From Terriglobia bacterium (lineage in GTDB: Bacteria > Acidobacteriota > Terriglobia > Terriglobales > Acidobacteriaceae), in contig JAIQFZ010000011.1 of the NCBI GenBank assembly GCA_020073015.1, positions 1-64,000 on the forward strand: a stretch of 64,000 bases of DNA. Direction: 5' to 3'. The notes under the pieces were generated by a model. The model had not been told where the DNA came from. It did not search any database and saw only the letters and a list, made by a program, of their open reading frames with translations. Position numbers and translations under genes: made by a program. This document shows positions 53,632 through 63,655 of the stretch, one piece after another (position 1 is the stretch's first letter; every line of letters starts with the position of its first letter).

Positions 53632-54504
53632 TCAGGAGGAGACGATAAGGGGTAAGTCTGCTGCCGTCGCCTGCTCGGCAGTTTTGATCCTTGGCAGCTT
53701 GAGGTCCCAGGCGAGACCGAGCCAGCGCAGGACGGAAATCCCGTACCAATTCAAATCGAACTCGTACCAGGCAAGGCCGTGGCGGGCTGAACTCGGGTCG
53801 GCATGGTGATTGTTATGCCAGCCTTCTCCGAAGCTCAGCATCGCCACCCAAAAGTTGTTCGTGGACTTGTCTCCGGTGCGGAACCGCCGGGATCCCCACA
53901 TGTGGGTGGCAGAGTTCACGAGATAGGTGGCATGAAGGCCAACGACCGTCCGCAAGAATATGCCCCACATCACGTATTTCCATCCTCCCAGGACAAGGAG
54001 GAGCACCGCCAGAATGGCGATGGGAACCCAGTGCCACTCGCTGATCCAGCTATGAAATTTGTCTTTGCGCAGATCCGGGACGTAGGGGAGAAGCTCGGCC
54101 GACTTGCGGTGCATCGGTTCCCCGGTGATGATCCATCCCATGTGCGCCCAAAACCCACCGTCGCGGGGAGAATGAGGATCTCCGGGTTTGTCGGAATTCT
54201 GGTGATGAGTGCGGTGCGTCGCGACCCAGGCGATTGGTCCCCCTTGCAGTGCAAGGGTGCCACAGACCGTTAAAAAGTATTCCACCCACTTTGACGTCTT
54301 GTAGCCGCGGTGGGTGAGGAGCCGATGAAAACCCATGCCAATCCCCAGGCTCTCTGCGACCCACCAGAGCACGGCGGCGACGGCGGCGGCTTTCCAACTG
54401 AACATGAAAAGCGCGATCACAGCCCCGGCGTGAAATAGAACGATGGGTATGAAGGTCAAGTTAAGGGGCTCGGCAAACGTCCTGTCACGCGTGAAAATGC
54501 TCAT
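53632..54504 (-). CDS. Fatty acid (acyl-CoA delta-9 type) desaturase
   Basis: The 290-residue membrane protein carries the three His boxes of the delta-9 desaturase family: HRLLTH (60-65), HRTHH (97-101) and a late HNNHH. Four transmembrane helices are visible, first LFHAGAVIALFMFSW. It would introduce a double bond into saturated acyl chains using a di-iron centre and an electron donor. It lacks the cytochrome b5 fusion. Divergent neighbours are the kinase (convergent end) and, upstream, an operator-like site pair (54569-54599) that probably controls it. Confidence 0.92.
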   Translation of the reverse strand: MSIFTRDRTFAEPLNLTFIPIVLFHAGAVIALFMFSWKAAAVAAVLWWVAESLGIGMGFHRLLTHRGYKTSKWVEYFLTVCGTLALQGGPIAWVATHRTHHQNSDKPGDPHSPRDGGFWAHMGWIITGEPMHRKSAELLPYVPDLRKDKFHSWISEWHWVPIAILAVLLLVLGGWKYVMWGIFLRTVVGLHATYLVNSATHMWGSRRFRTGDKSTNNFWVAMLSFGEGWHNNHHADPSSARHGLAWYEFDLNWYGISVLRWLGLAWDLKLPRIKTAEQATAADLPLIVSS

Positions 54505-54568
54505 TCCGAAAATAGTCCTCGAAGATTACGCCTAGGGGATTGGATCACGAAGCGGCGGGAGCTTCTGT

Positions 54569-54599
54569 AATACCTTGGTAATTTTGAATACCTAGGTAA
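54569..54599. promoter_or_regulatory. Paired AATACCTWGGTAA palindromes upstream of the desaturase
   Basis: Two copies, AATACCTTGGTAA (54569-54581) and AATACCTAGGTAA (54587-54599), lie 18 bp apart centre to centre, 65-95 bp before the desaturase ATG. TACCTAGGTA is a perfect palindrome. The spacing close to two helical turns suggests a cooperative dimer pair. Confidence 0.62.
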
Positions 54600-54741
54600 C
54601 TGTTGCCCGTGGAACCCTTCCAAGCAATTACGTGGTTTAACCTGACGCCCCGCGCGATAGCGATCCGGTTGCGTGGGAAGCGGCTTCCGGACGCGCTGGT
54701 AGCCACTCCCGATTATGCGATCTGGCTGGCCGGTCTCGTTC

Positions 54742-56976
54742 TCACAGGTTTTCGCCGCGTCCCAGCAAGTGCCGTAGGGCGAGTCGCTGAAAAGCGGGGT
54801 CTCGTAAACGCCGCAGCACGAAGTATTCGTTCACGGGATGATCATCCTGCAGTGCGGGAACGTTGGGAGCTTGCTGAATCAGAGCATCGAGAGGTACTTC
54901 ACGGCTTAGCACGAGTTCGAATTGCTCTCGAGGACTCGCAGTAGGTCCCCATTCCATCAGGTCACGAGCGGCCGCGGGGGGAAGCCTCTCAGCCAACTCG
55001 GAGGCCGACCGGTACGGAATGGGAGTCATGCTGGCCAGAAAATGGATTCCCCAGCCTTCCACCGAATGGAAGGCTCGAACATAACGGAAGGATTCCTGAA
55101 GGGCGCGGGCGACGGATGCGACGACGGCCGAATCCCCTTGGGGAAGCCATTGCTGCAGAATGCCGTCCGGGCGCAGGTGCCGCCTGGCAGTGCTGTAAAA
55201 CTCCTTCGAGTAGAGCAAACTCGATCCAGCCGCTTCCACGGGAGGTGGAGGATCGATGGTGATCACGTCGTACTGGTCGGAGGAGCGCTCCAGGTAAAAA
55301 CGTCCGTCATCAATCACAACGTGGGAGAACGAGGATCTCATGCGCGCAGCCGCATTCGGATGAAAGAACGCGACGAGGCCAGGGACGCTGGGCACCAATT
55401 CGACGGCGGTAGACTGAATTCCCCAGGAAAGCATCGAGAGGTGAGTCGTTCCCATTCCAAAGCAGATGACCAACCCGCTCCGGGGCGGGTGCGGCAGGAA
55501 CGCGTTGGGCAAATGCACCATCATCTTCGTAATGGGCGTCAGATTGGTAATTCCAACACCATTTACCAGGAGCCGCTTACCCTCTCGGCTGGCGCCCGTG
55601 GCCACGACGGTGGCGGTGCTGTCGCGCCGGACCTCACGCGGCTCATACTGCTCTTCAAATCCGTGGGTCGAAAAAGCCACGGCCACCGATCCCAGTGTCA
55701 GGATGCAGGAACTCACCACATACGGAGAACCGACCAGGTTGCGAAAAGACAAAATGAATCTGGGCCGGTACTTGAGCCCGGCAACGAACCAAGGCAAAGC
55801 GAAGGCGCACAGGGCGAGGCGTTCCCCGGCCAGCGGTAGCAAAAGAAAACCTGCCACCAGCGGGCCCAGGACGCAGCCCACGATGTTGATCCCGTAGGCC
55901 CTACCGGCGCGATCCGGGTCGCCGCGGGAGAAGCGATCGACCATCGCCGGCGTTATGAAACCGACCAGGCACGAAAACGGCATGATGCCCAGCGTCACCC
56001 GCAGGATCGCGGGGACCCGAACTCTGGGATCGGCGGTCAGGAAAGCCACGAGCACGGAAACACCGAGCAAAATCCAAAGCAGGCCGCTCTCCAGAATGTC
56101 GTCTCGGTTCAATCGCCGGTAAATCCACGACCCGAAATCCATCGCGATCAGATATAGGGCAAGAATGGCAGCGAACGCGTAGACCACGGTGCTCAAAGAG
56201 GGAGTGTAGAGGCGTACCCAGATAACCTCCGCACCCATACTGGTCAGACCCGTACCGAACAGCAACCACAACAAAGCCTGGTCGGAGAAGAAATCAGACT
56301 CGGAGGACTGGGGTGTCGCGCGCGTTTCGCTCACGGCCTCTGCGGCCGGTGAAGATTTGCGTACCAGAGTCAGAGAAAAGGCGGTCGCGGCCAACAACAG
56401 GTTCAAGACTGCACTGATACGAAGAGTGCGATGGAATCCAAAGAGTTCAATCAGAAACAGGGGAACCGTGGCCCCAGCCGTCGCGCCCAACACGTTCGCC
56501 AGATAGAGATAACTGAACGACCTCGCTGCTTTTGGATTGCGATCCTGGCGGATCGCGGCCATAGCGAAGGGGAAGGTCGCTCCCATGCAGATACACCACG
56601 GTACCAGGGTGATCGCGAGCCAGACTCCCGAGGGCAAATAGTAAAAAGAAGACGAGAGCGACGTCTCCCCAGTTTTCAAAAGCAGCTCACGGCCCCAGAC
56701 CAACTGCTGGGGCACAGCGATCGCAGAGAGTCCGATCAACAACTCCATCAGTGCGTAGAACCTCAACGCTGGGAATTGAGCCCGGGCGCCATATTTGCGC
56801 ACCACGATCCCAGATCCCCAGGAGCCAAGGCCTAAGCCGACCATGAATGCGGACAGGACGAGCGAGACCATGGCCGTCGTGACGCCGAACTGCGCCATGG
56901 CGATACGGAGCCAGATGATCTCATAGAGAATGCTGCAGAACCCGGAAAGCAAAAAGAAGGCGAAATACCATTGCAC
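54742..56976 (-). CDS. Fused MFS-type membrane protein and spermidine synthase-like domain
   Basis: The 744-residue protein begins with a membrane part of about 12-14 helices (LYEIIWLRIAMAQFGVTTAM at the start), and ends in a spermidine synthase-like Rossmann domain: LVICFGMGTTHLSMLSW (SAM-type binding loop), VVIDDGRFYLERSSDQYDVI and a catalytic-type IIDPPPPVEAAG region. The GTG at 56976 is the only plausible start and has an AAGG. Such fusions are common in acidobacteria and other environmental bacteria; the transported or modified substrate is unknown. A true polyamine product is uncertain, since the catalytic Asp and substrate loop are altered. Confidence 0.82.
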   Translation of the reverse strand: MQWYFAFFLLSGFCSILYEIIWLRIAMAQFGVTTAMVSLVLSAFMVGLGLGSWGSGIVVRKYGARAQFPALRFYALMELLIGLSAIAVPQQLVWGRELLLKTGETSLSSSFYYLPSGVWLAITLVPWCICMGATFPFAMAAIRQDRNPKAARSFSYLYLANVLGATAGATVPLFLIELFGFHRTLRISAVLNLLLAATAFSLTLVRKSSPAAEAVSETRATPQSSESDFFSDQALLWLLFGTGLTSMGAEVIWVRLYTPSLSTVVYAFAAILALYLIAMDFGSWIYRRLNRDDILESGLLWILLGVSVLVAFLTADPRVRVPAILRVTLGIMPFSCLVGFITPAMVDRFSRGDPDRAGRAYGINIVGCVLGPLVAGFLLLPLAGERLALCAFALPWFVAGLKYRPRFILSFRNLVGSPYVVSSCILTLGSVAVAFSTHGFEEQYEPREVRRDSTATVVATGASREGKRLLVNGVGITNLTPITKMMVHLPNAFLPHPPRSGLVICFGMGTTHLSMLSWGIQSTAVELVPSVPGLVAFFHPNAAARMRSSFSHVVIDDGRFYLERSSDQYDVITIDPPPPVEAAGSSLLYSKEFYSTARRHLRPDGILQQWLPQGDSAVVASVARALQESFRYVRAFHSVEGWGIHFLASMTPIPYRSASELAERLPPAAARDLMEWGPTASPREQFELVLSREVPLDALIQQAPNVPALQDDHPVNEYFVLRRLRDPAFQRLALRHLLGRGENL

Positions 56977-57261
56977 GATCAGAACCTTGTCTCGGAGATT
57001 TCCCTTGAGGGGTTGCGCTCATTGCAACAAGAAACTGTTCCAAGGTCAATCTGAAAGGACTTCGGACGATTTTCAATCGCTCTCGCGGGGCGATCATCAC
57101 CTACGGGTGCCCCAGACGCCCGATTCTCTGAGGGTAACAGTTACCAATGGAGCCACATCCCCTAGACCAAGAGGCCACCCTCCCACGAATTTGGGCCATG
57201 TACTTCCGTGTTTGTGCGGGCTAACCTGCCATCAGGTGGACCGAAAACACGGGGATCTAAA

Positions 57262-57666
57262 ATGAAATACCTTCTTACGATCATTCTTTTCAGTGCCCTT
57301 GCACAGGGACAGAGCGTAGTGGCAACGAGCTCTGCGTTACCTGACGCACCGGGCCGTCTTCCTTTCTGGAGTCTCGAAAAGAAGGTTAGCGTCGGGATTT
57401 TTGCCGGACTTGTCGCGGCGGACGCCATCACAACGCAGCACGGCCTGAACCGAGGCTTTCAGGAAGCCAACCCGCTGATGCGTCCGTTTGTGACCCGCGG
57501 TGTGGCTGGAGAGGCCGCGGGCTCCGCCCTGGGTTTTGGCACCGGCTTGGGAGTTGTTTATCTGTTGCATCGTACCCACCACTACAAGGCTGAACGCATC
57601 GCCATGCAAGTCATTATTGGCGGCGAAGGTTTCGTCGTAGCCCGCAATATCCACGCCCTCCGGTAG
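57262..57666 (+). CDS. Exported membrane-associated protein, 134 aa
   Basis: The ATG at 57262 is preferred over an in-frame start at 57208 because it gives a short signal segment (KYLLTIILFSALAQGQSVVA). The mature part has a hydrophobic helix (VGIFAGLVAADAITTQ) and a second one (GEAAGSALGFGTGLGVVYLL), and a conserved-looking HRTHHYKAERIAMQ. The domain order, ADAITTQHGLNRGFQEANPL, recalls small membrane proteins of unknown role that I have seen only as hypothetical. The gap upstream holds a palindrome GGTAACAGTTACC. Confidence 0.62.
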   Translation: MKYLLTIILFSALAQGQSVVATSSALPDAPGRLPFWSLEKKVSVGIFAGLVAADAITTQHGLNRGFQEANPLMRPFVTRGVAGEAAGSALGFGTGLGVVYLLHRTHHYKAERIAMQVIIGGEGFVVARNIHALR

Positions 57667-57712
57667 GCGCATCCAGGACTGGGCGGCGTATGCTTTCTGC
57701 CTATCTTCCTCT

Positions 57713-60574
57713 TTACCGTTGTACCGTGACCTGCATCTGAACGGAATGAGAGGTGCCATTCCACGCTACGGCTTTGACCGTAATCGTGTAAGTCTGGCCA
57801 ATCTTTTTCGGCGCCAAGCTTTGGCACCCGCTAAACAGCATCAGGCTCGCTACCAGGGCGAGTAGCGCCGCTTTACCTGTAACTCGGGGAGCGCGCCAAA
57901 AGAACATCCCACCGATGATTGGAACCACTGCCAGAACCATGAGCTCTGGTCCAGAACTCAGCGCGGCCGTATTCGATTGGGCAGCCGCGATCGTCAGTTG
58001 TGACGAGGCACCTTTCCCCTTTACCAAATGTAGGACGTTTGGTGTGAAGGTACAGGACAACGTGTTCGGCAGGTTCTGGCACTCAAGCTGGACCGAGCCG
58101 CTGAAGCCGTTGGTTGACATCAAAGAAATCGCAGCCGTGGCGGTTCCACCCGGAGCGACCAGCACAGGGAGTGGGTTTGCTGCGATCGTAAAGTCCGGCG
58201 CTGGTTGTGAGGCGGAGGTGTTGTATAGGACTGAGACCCCACTAAAATTCACATCGGCGGTGACGATGTCGGGCCAGCTATCTTTGTTGAGGTCTGCGAT
58301 CGCCACCGCCAGCGAGCCGCCGCCCACAGGGAATTCCGCGGGTCCGAAGAAATTACCCACGCCGTCGCCCAGCAAAACTCCCGCTGAACTATAGCCGGAA
58401 TTGGCATAGACGATATCCAGATTTCCGTCTTTATTGACGTCAGACAACGTGACTTCCCCAGGCGACGGATTCACCTGCGACGACAATAAACTTGCCCCGT
58501 AAATGATCGGTGCGATGAAAGAACCGTCCCCATTCCCGAATGCAATCATCACGCTTCCTGAGGCCGGAGAGCTGATGACGAGGTCAGGATTTCCATCTTG
58601 ATCCAAGTCCCCGGCGGCGATTCCGTAGGGTGAGGGAAGTGTCGTGTCGAAGTCGGGCGCTGCCGAAAATGTTCCATCGCCGTTGCCCAAGAGGATGGCC
58701 GCTCGGGACGTGCTAGTCATCGCCACACACAGATCAAGTTTCCCGTCTTTATTGACATCGGCAGCTACTAGTTCATAGCCGGTTCCAGATAGGGGATAGT
58801 TCCCAGCGGGTACCAGCGATCCATGGCCATCGTTCAGCAGGACATAAACACTGGAATCCTGTCCGGCTAATGCGACATCCGGCCATCCGTCTCCGTTGAA
58901 GTCTCCTACTACGACTCCGTTCGTGATTGCTGGCAGCGGTATCGAAACGGGTGACTGAAAGGTTCCATTGCCATTGCCGAGCAAAATCTCCGCGCTGCCC
59001 GTTGCCCAGTTGGACGCCACGATATCAACCTTGCCATCCTGGTTGATATCGCCGAGGGCGACATAGCTCAGCGCGTCGTTTTGAGCGTACACGACACCCT
59101 GGCCGAGACTACCGTCACTTTGCGTCAGGAAGACTACAAGTCCCAAGCCGGGCGAGGCGGAACTTTGCCCGACCACAAAGTCCGGAACGCCGTCACCGTT
59201 CAAGTCAGCCGCCGCGATACTGAATGCGCCGCCTGAACTGCTCCACCCTGGAGGTGCGACAATGCCGCTATCGGGCGCCGCTTGAAATGTGCCATCTCCG
59301 AAGCCCCGTGCCAATACAACCGACGACCGGTTGTCTGACACGAGAGCATCAAGGTTACCGTCACCATAGAAGTCCGCCAACACTGCTTTGGTGGATGGTG
59401 AGCCTCCGATTGCATATCCGGGGGTCGGCGGAAAGAAGGTGCCGTCACCTTTTCCCAGTAAGACGGTCAGATCGGACTGCGCCGCATTCGTGACGATCAA
59501 ATCTGCCTTACCGTCCCAATTTGTATCTGCCAGGGTGACGGCGATCGGATTATTGCCCGTCCAAACAGACACACCCTGTTGAACTAGCTGACGGCTTCCC
59601 TGGTTGAGGAAGACACTGACCGTGTTCCAATATCCATTCACCGTGACCACATCGGGGAGCCCATCGCCGTTTACGTCGCCCACGGCGACCGAATCCGAGA
59701 AGACTGCTCCGGCGTTCTGTCCGTCATTGCTTTGGAGAGGAACTGCGGGCAGGAATCCTCCCGTACCGTCTCCGGGATAGAAAGCCGTGTTGGTGACCAA
59801 GTCCAGGTTGCCGTCCCGGTCAACATCCGCAAGTACGCCCGCGGACGCCTGAGCGGGGAAAGACGTGATTTGGGGAGAGCTGAGGTTACCGTTTCCATCG
59901 CCCACGAGGAAGGCGGCTTGCTGCGATGAGCCATCAACAACTGCCAGATCTAAGATTCCGTCATGATTGACATCCCACGAGCCAGCGGCAATCGGGGAGG
60001 CTATTCCGGTCGCCATCGTCTGCGGCGCGGCGAAGGTCCCATCTCCGATCGAAATCAGTACATCCATCGAGTTGGGGTGCACCAAAATGACATCGTCTTT
60101 CCCGTCTTCATTCACGTCTGCCACAAGAATGAAATGATTCGCTCCAAAGGACACTGGGGTCAGAATCGGAGCGTTAAACATTCCATTTCCTGTGCCAGGC
60201 AGAACCACCAGGTAAGTGCCTGTGGGCGACGCAGAATTGTCGACAATCGTAATAGCGTCTGGCAGCTTGTCGCCGTTAACGTCCCCGCTTACGGCGCGAT
60301 AGTTGGTTGCGCCATCGGCTCCGATCTGGGTTGCGGCAAGAAAACTTACGGCGGTCGGGGGCGGCTTCAGATATGGCCTGGGGTTCAAGTAGTTGTTCGA
60401 TTGTGCGGGGCTGTTCGAAAATCGCACACTTCTGTTCCGTGACCATTCGCGAAAGTGCTGGACGGACTTGGAGGAAATGTGTTTTTCCGGCGATGGTATC
60501 TGGCCCAAGCACTCCTGCAATGAACCGATCGCAACAAACAGGAGTAAGACTACCGAAAAAAGCCTCGATTTCAT
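57713..60574 (-). CDS. Secreted FG-GAP/VCBS repeat protein
   Basis: The 953-residue protein has a signal peptide (RLFSVVLLLFVAIGSLQECLG) and about 14 FG-GAP/VCBS repeats with the calcium-binding pattern DxNxDGxxD, for example GDVNGDKLPDAI, DVNEDGKDDVI, DVNGDGLPDVV and DLDQDGNPDLV. They probably form a beta-propeller-rich surface protein. The C-terminal region holds an Ig-like or transglutaminase-like strand pattern (GTATAAISLMSTNGFSGSVQ) and a hydrophobic stretch with a lipobox-like LMLFSGC near the end. The function is likely adhesion or carbohydrate binding. A GGGGAGA ribosome site precedes the ATG. Confidence 0.85.
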   Translation of the reverse strand: MKSRLFSVVLLLFVAIGSLQECLGQIPSPEKHISSKSVQHFREWSRNRSVRFSNSPAQSNNYLNPRPYLKPPPTAVSFLAATQIGADGATNYRAVSGDVNGDKLPDAITIVDNSASPTGTYLVVLPGTGNGMFNAPILTPVSFGANHFILVADVNEDGKDDVILVHPNSMDVLISIGDGTFAAPQTMATGIASPIAAGSWDVNHDGILDLAVVDGSSQQAAFLVGDGNGNLSSPQITSFPAQASAGVLADVDRDGNLDLVTNTAFYPGDGTGGFLPAVPLQSNDGQNAGAVFSDSVAVGDVNGDGLPDVVTVNGYWNTVSVFLNQGSRQLVQQGVSVWTGNNPIAVTLADTNWDGKADLIVTNAAQSDLTVLLGKGDGTFFPPTPGYAIGGSPSTKAVLADFYGDGNLDALVSDNRSSVVLARGFGDGTFQAAPDSGIVAPPGWSSSGGAFSIAAADLNGDGVPDFVVGQSSASPGLGLVVFLTQSDGSLGQGVVYAQNDALSYVALGDINQDGKVDIVASNWATGSAEILLGNGNGTFQSPVSIPLPAITNGVVVGDFNGDGWPDVALAGQDSSVYVLLNDGHGSLVPAGNYPLSGTGYELVAADVNKDGKLDLCVAMTSTSRAAILLGNGDGTFSAAPDFDTTLPSPYGIAAGDLDQDGNPDLVISSPASGSVMIAFGNGDGSFIAPIIYGASLLSSQVNPSPGEVTLSDVNKDGNLDIVYANSGYSSAGVLLGDGVGNFFGPAEFPVGGGSLAVAIADLNKDSWPDIVTADVNFSGVSVLYNTSASQPAPDFTIAANPLPVLVAPGGTATAAISLMSTNGFSGSVQLECQNLPNTLSCTFTPNVLHLVKGKGASSQLTIAAAQSNTAALSSGPELMVLAVVPIIGGMFFWRAPRVTGKAALLALVASLMLFSGCQSLAPKKIGQTYTITVKAVAWNGTSHSVQMQVTVQR

Positions 60575-60916
60575 TCGATCTCCCCGCCCTGGGCTGCGTT
60601 ATTTCTCGATGTGAAGATGCAGAGATCCTGAGCAGTCCGAGGAGTCCTTATCGGCACACACCACTCCTAAACTTGAGAACGCCAAACGGTGGGACACCCC
60701 TTCGAACTTCACCGTGGCGAGGGAGGTACCAAAGTAACGGGAAACGGCTCTGGGCAGGATACGGATGGAAAGTCGGGTGATCGACGTCGAAGACTTCGCT
60801 GGGCGGCCTATGGGTGTGCCCGGGCGCTGGAGCGAATGGCAAAAAGGGGACCGCCGGAAACGATTGTTCCTGACAACTTTGTGGAGTTTTGCGGGTCGGG
60901 CTACCGAGCTCCTCAA
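60575..60916. other. 342-bp intergenic stretch with no recognised gene
   Basis: The gap between the FG-GAP and GH13 genes shows no convincing frame. A TACCAAAGTAAC word near 60730 resembles the TTACCWWGGTAA sites but lacks symmetry. No terminator hairpin was clear. Confidence 0.55.
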
Positions 60917-62779
60917 TTACCGCGCCCGAAACACAACCAATGTCTGAGGCGCCAAGGTAACATGCACCTCACTCCCCACGATCTGAGCCGCGCTGTTCCC
61001 GAAGATGGGCTCAAGACTCTGTACTTTTTCCAGCGGAGTGTCGGCAACGGGAATCTTCAGGGTGCGGGTCGAAGCGGCATTATTGTAGACAACCAGCAAT
61101 TTCTCCTCTGGCAGTTCACGTACGAACGCGTAGTAGGTTTCGTCCCATGCGATATGCCAATGCTTCCCAGTGCGCAACGCCGGATGTGCTTGTCGCAACG
61201 CCAGCAGCGCTTTTATGTGCGCAAAAACGTCTTGCTGCTCTGGAGTTCGCCCGCCGGGCGTGAAGGCATTGCTCGGATCTCCGGGAAAGCCGCCCGGGAA
61301 GTCGCGCCGGTTGTCGGGATCGTCGCCACCCGGCATCCCGATTTCGTCGCCGGAATAGATCTGTGGGATCCCGCGCATCGTCAGAAGAAGGGAGAACGCC
61401 GCTTTCAGCTTGTCGCGGTTGCTGGTTTCCTCGCTCACGAAGCGCTTGTCGTCATGGTTCCCGAAGAAAGTGACCAGCATTTCGGGATGCGGGTAAAGCG
61501 AATCATGCTGCAGCACCGTGACGATCCTCTCGATCGGCTGGCCTTTGATTACTACGTCGCGGAGCGCGGCGCGGAGCGGGAAGTCGAATACGGTGGACAG
61601 GCCCGAGTCGATGCCATCAAACTGCCGGTGTCCGCCCTCAAAGAATGACGTGATGGTCGAATCAGGATCCGCAACTTCTCCGACGCTGTCCAAGTGCGGA
61701 TAGACGTCATGTACTTTTTTGTTCCACCCACTCCAGAACTGTCGCGAGGAATATGGGAATGTATCAATTCGGAAGCCATCTAGCTGTGCGACTTCTGCCC
61801 ACCAAAGAGCATTCTGCGCCAGATACGTCCCGAGCTTCGGATCGTCCGGATTGAGATCAGGCAACTTACCCGCAAACCAGCCTTCGAGCGTGTTGCGATA
61901 CAGGCGCGAGGGCGCATGCGGGTCCACCATCCCGGCAAAGACGTACGCAGGATCAAGATGGTGTGCAGGCGTTCCGTGAAGCCACGTCGGCGTCGGCGGA
62001 TCGTCAGCCCAACTGTTCCTGGGCCCGGTGTGGTTCGCGACGAAATCCATCAAGACCTTCATGCCCAGCTTGTGAGCATCGGCCACCAGACCCTGATATT
62101 CCGCGAGCGAGCCCATGTGATCGTCGATCGCAAAGAAGTCGACGACATGGTAGCCGTGATAATCGGAGTCCGTGTTCTTCCACACGGGCGTCAGCCACAG
62201 GGTGGTAATTCCGAGGTCGTGCAGATATCCAAGATGCTCGCGAATCCCGCGCAGATCGCCGCCGTGGTACGCCATGGGCTTGCTGCGGTCGTACACTCCG
62301 GTCGAACCCGGAGGCTGGTCGTTCGACGGATCGCCGTCCGCGAAGCGGTCCGGCATGATCAGGTAGATGACGTCATCGCGCGAGAATCCTTCGAAGCGCC
62401 CGGCAGTCTGCGGTCGCGCCAGCAGCGGCAACTGTACTAAGGCTGAACCAGACGCTGTGTTCAACCTAAGCTGCGCTGTCGCAGGGCGCGAGGACGACAC
62501 TTTCAGCCGCACGAAAAGATAATGCCCGTTCGATGAAGCGTCCGATCCAAGGACTCCCACGCCCTGCGAAGCGCTTACCACCTGCGCCCCGGAAAGATTC
62601 TCGCCGGTGAGCAGCAACGTGAGTTCGGGCGTGAAGTTGGTCCACCAGTTGGGCGGCTCGACTTTGCGGACGAGAGGAGTCCCGCCTGCTTTGGGCGTGG
62701 ATGCGGACGGCGGCTGGGCAGTCGCCGCATACGAACAGAGGAACAAGAATAAGAGAGCGAATGCACGTTGAGTTTTCAT
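60917..62779 (-). CDS. Secreted GH13 family alpha-amylase/cyclomaltodextrinase-like enzyme
   Basis: The ATG at 62779 gives a signal peptide (KTQRAFALLFLFLCSYAATAQ). The 620-residue enzyme has an N-terminal Ig-like domain (about 30-120, as in cyclomaltodextrinases) and a TIM barrel with the conserved regions MDFVANHT (I), DGFRIDTF (II, nucleophile Asp 339), GEVADPD (III, acid/base Glu 368) and FFGNHDDKR (IV, Asp 443). The C-terminal beta domain follows. It likely cleaves alpha-1,4-glucans or maltooligosaccharides outside the cytoplasm. It pairs with the GH31 enzymes in the window as alpha-glucan degraders, though they are not in one operon. Confidence 0.92.
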   Translation of the reverse strand: MKTQRAFALLFLFLCSYAATAQPPSASTPKAGGTPLVRKVEPPNWWTNFTPELTLLLTGENLSGAQVVSASQGVGVLGSDASSNGHYLFVRLKVSSSRPATAQLRLNTASGSALVQLPLLARPQTAGRFEGFSRDDVIYLIMPDRFADGDPSNDQPPGSTGVYDRSKPMAYHGGDLRGIREHLGYLHDLGITTLWLTPVWKNTDSDYHGYHVVDFFAIDDHMGSLAEYQGLVADAHKLGMKVLMDFVANHTGPRNSWADDPPTPTWLHGTPAHHLDPAYVFAGMVDPHAPSRLYRNTLEGWFAGKLPDLNPDDPKLGTYLAQNALWWAEVAQLDGFRIDTFPYSSRQFWSGWNKKVHDVYPHLDSVGEVADPDSTITSFFEGGHRQFDGIDSGLSTVFDFPLRAALRDVVIKGQPIERIVTVLQHDSLYPHPEMLVTFFGNHDDKRFVSEETSNRDKLKAAFSLLLTMRGIPQIYSGDEIGMPGGDDPDNRRDFPGGFPGDPSNAFTPGGRTPEQQDVFAHIKALLALRQAHPALRTGKHWHIAWDETYYAFVRELPEEKLLVVYNNAASTRTLKIPVADTPLEKVQSLEPIFGNSAAQIVGSEVHVTLAPQTLVVFRAR

Positions 62780-62982
62780 GGCAGCTCGATGCAAAGATGA
62801 ACGCTACCACTCCGTCAACGTAAAAACCAGGGTCGTACTGACTGCTTCGGGTCGGTTGGGTCGGCGAACGCGAGGCCACGCCTGCCACTTCGGAGTCCCG
62901 GCTCTTAGAACCACTCAATCCACGCCGGTCATCCCGAAAAGACGTTGAGCGAACCGAAAAGCACATTGATCGTGCACCGGTG

Positions 62983-63459
62983 TCACTTCAGTCCCTCAAC
63001 CAGATACAGATCCGCGAGCATGCGGTGGTATCCGAACACACAAGTCTTGGCGTCGGGCGTCATCAGGATGGGACCGATGGTCTCGACGCCGGCGGGGTCG
63101 GATGGCAAGAGTTGTTTCCAGAGCGTGCGTTGACCGGTCTGCACATTGAGCCGATCCACTCTGGCCGGCAGCTCACCGGGCTGGTAAATGTACAGGGAGG
63201 CGCCGTCGGCGCTAAAGGTGATTGGCTGTTCTCCAGGATTGAGTCCCGGAATGACGCGCGGCTCGCCACCCGCAACCGGATAGAGGTATCCCTTCTGGTC
63301 CGGACCAATGCCAGCCACCAATTGAGAGTCGGGAGAGATGACGAACGCAGTGCCATTCACACCTTCCGGCGTGATGGCCTCGCTTTTTCCCGAACCAAGG
63401 TCACAGGAAGCCTTAAGAACAATGGGGCCTCGCGGTACGTGGCAGCAACCGCCTATCAC
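62983..63459 (-). pseudogene. C-terminal remnant of a kinase/PD40 propeller protein
   Basis: The frame has no convincing start. The sequence from about residue 17 onward (SCDLGSGKSEAITPEG) matches the last blades of acidobacterial serine/threonine kinase or winged-helix proteins with PD40 repeats: PDSQLVAGIGPDQKGYLYPV, ITFSADGASLYIYQPGELPA, VDRLNVQTGQRTLWKQLLPS and the terminal ADLYLVEGLK. About 150 residues of a protein that normally exceeds 800 remain, and no kinase part is present upstream. It reads as a gene remnant left by deletion. Confidence 0.7.
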
Positions 63460-63655
63460 AACGTAAGTTGACGCCGGTCACTGCGCTTCAATTTGGCGGA
63501 GGGTAGATTGTTGTTGGACAAGAGTAGGTCAGCAGCGCAGTTGCATTCGTGATCGCAACAGCCGGCTCTGAATGTCGCTGCTGCCAAGCAGATAAGCGCC
63601 ATCATCATTATGAGTGGCACGTTGGGCAGCTAAGGGTGCACGAGGGGACAACCGC

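Noticed and set aside
54603-54944. 113-codon frame between the desaturase and the MFS-spermidine synthase genes
   Set aside because: Starts at a TTG without ribosome site and runs into the 3' end of the opposite gene.
57136-57148. GGTAACAGTTACC palindrome before the 134-residue gene
   Set aside because: Resembles the TTACCWWGGTAA sites only in half-site letters; spacing and centre differ, so it was not grouped with them.
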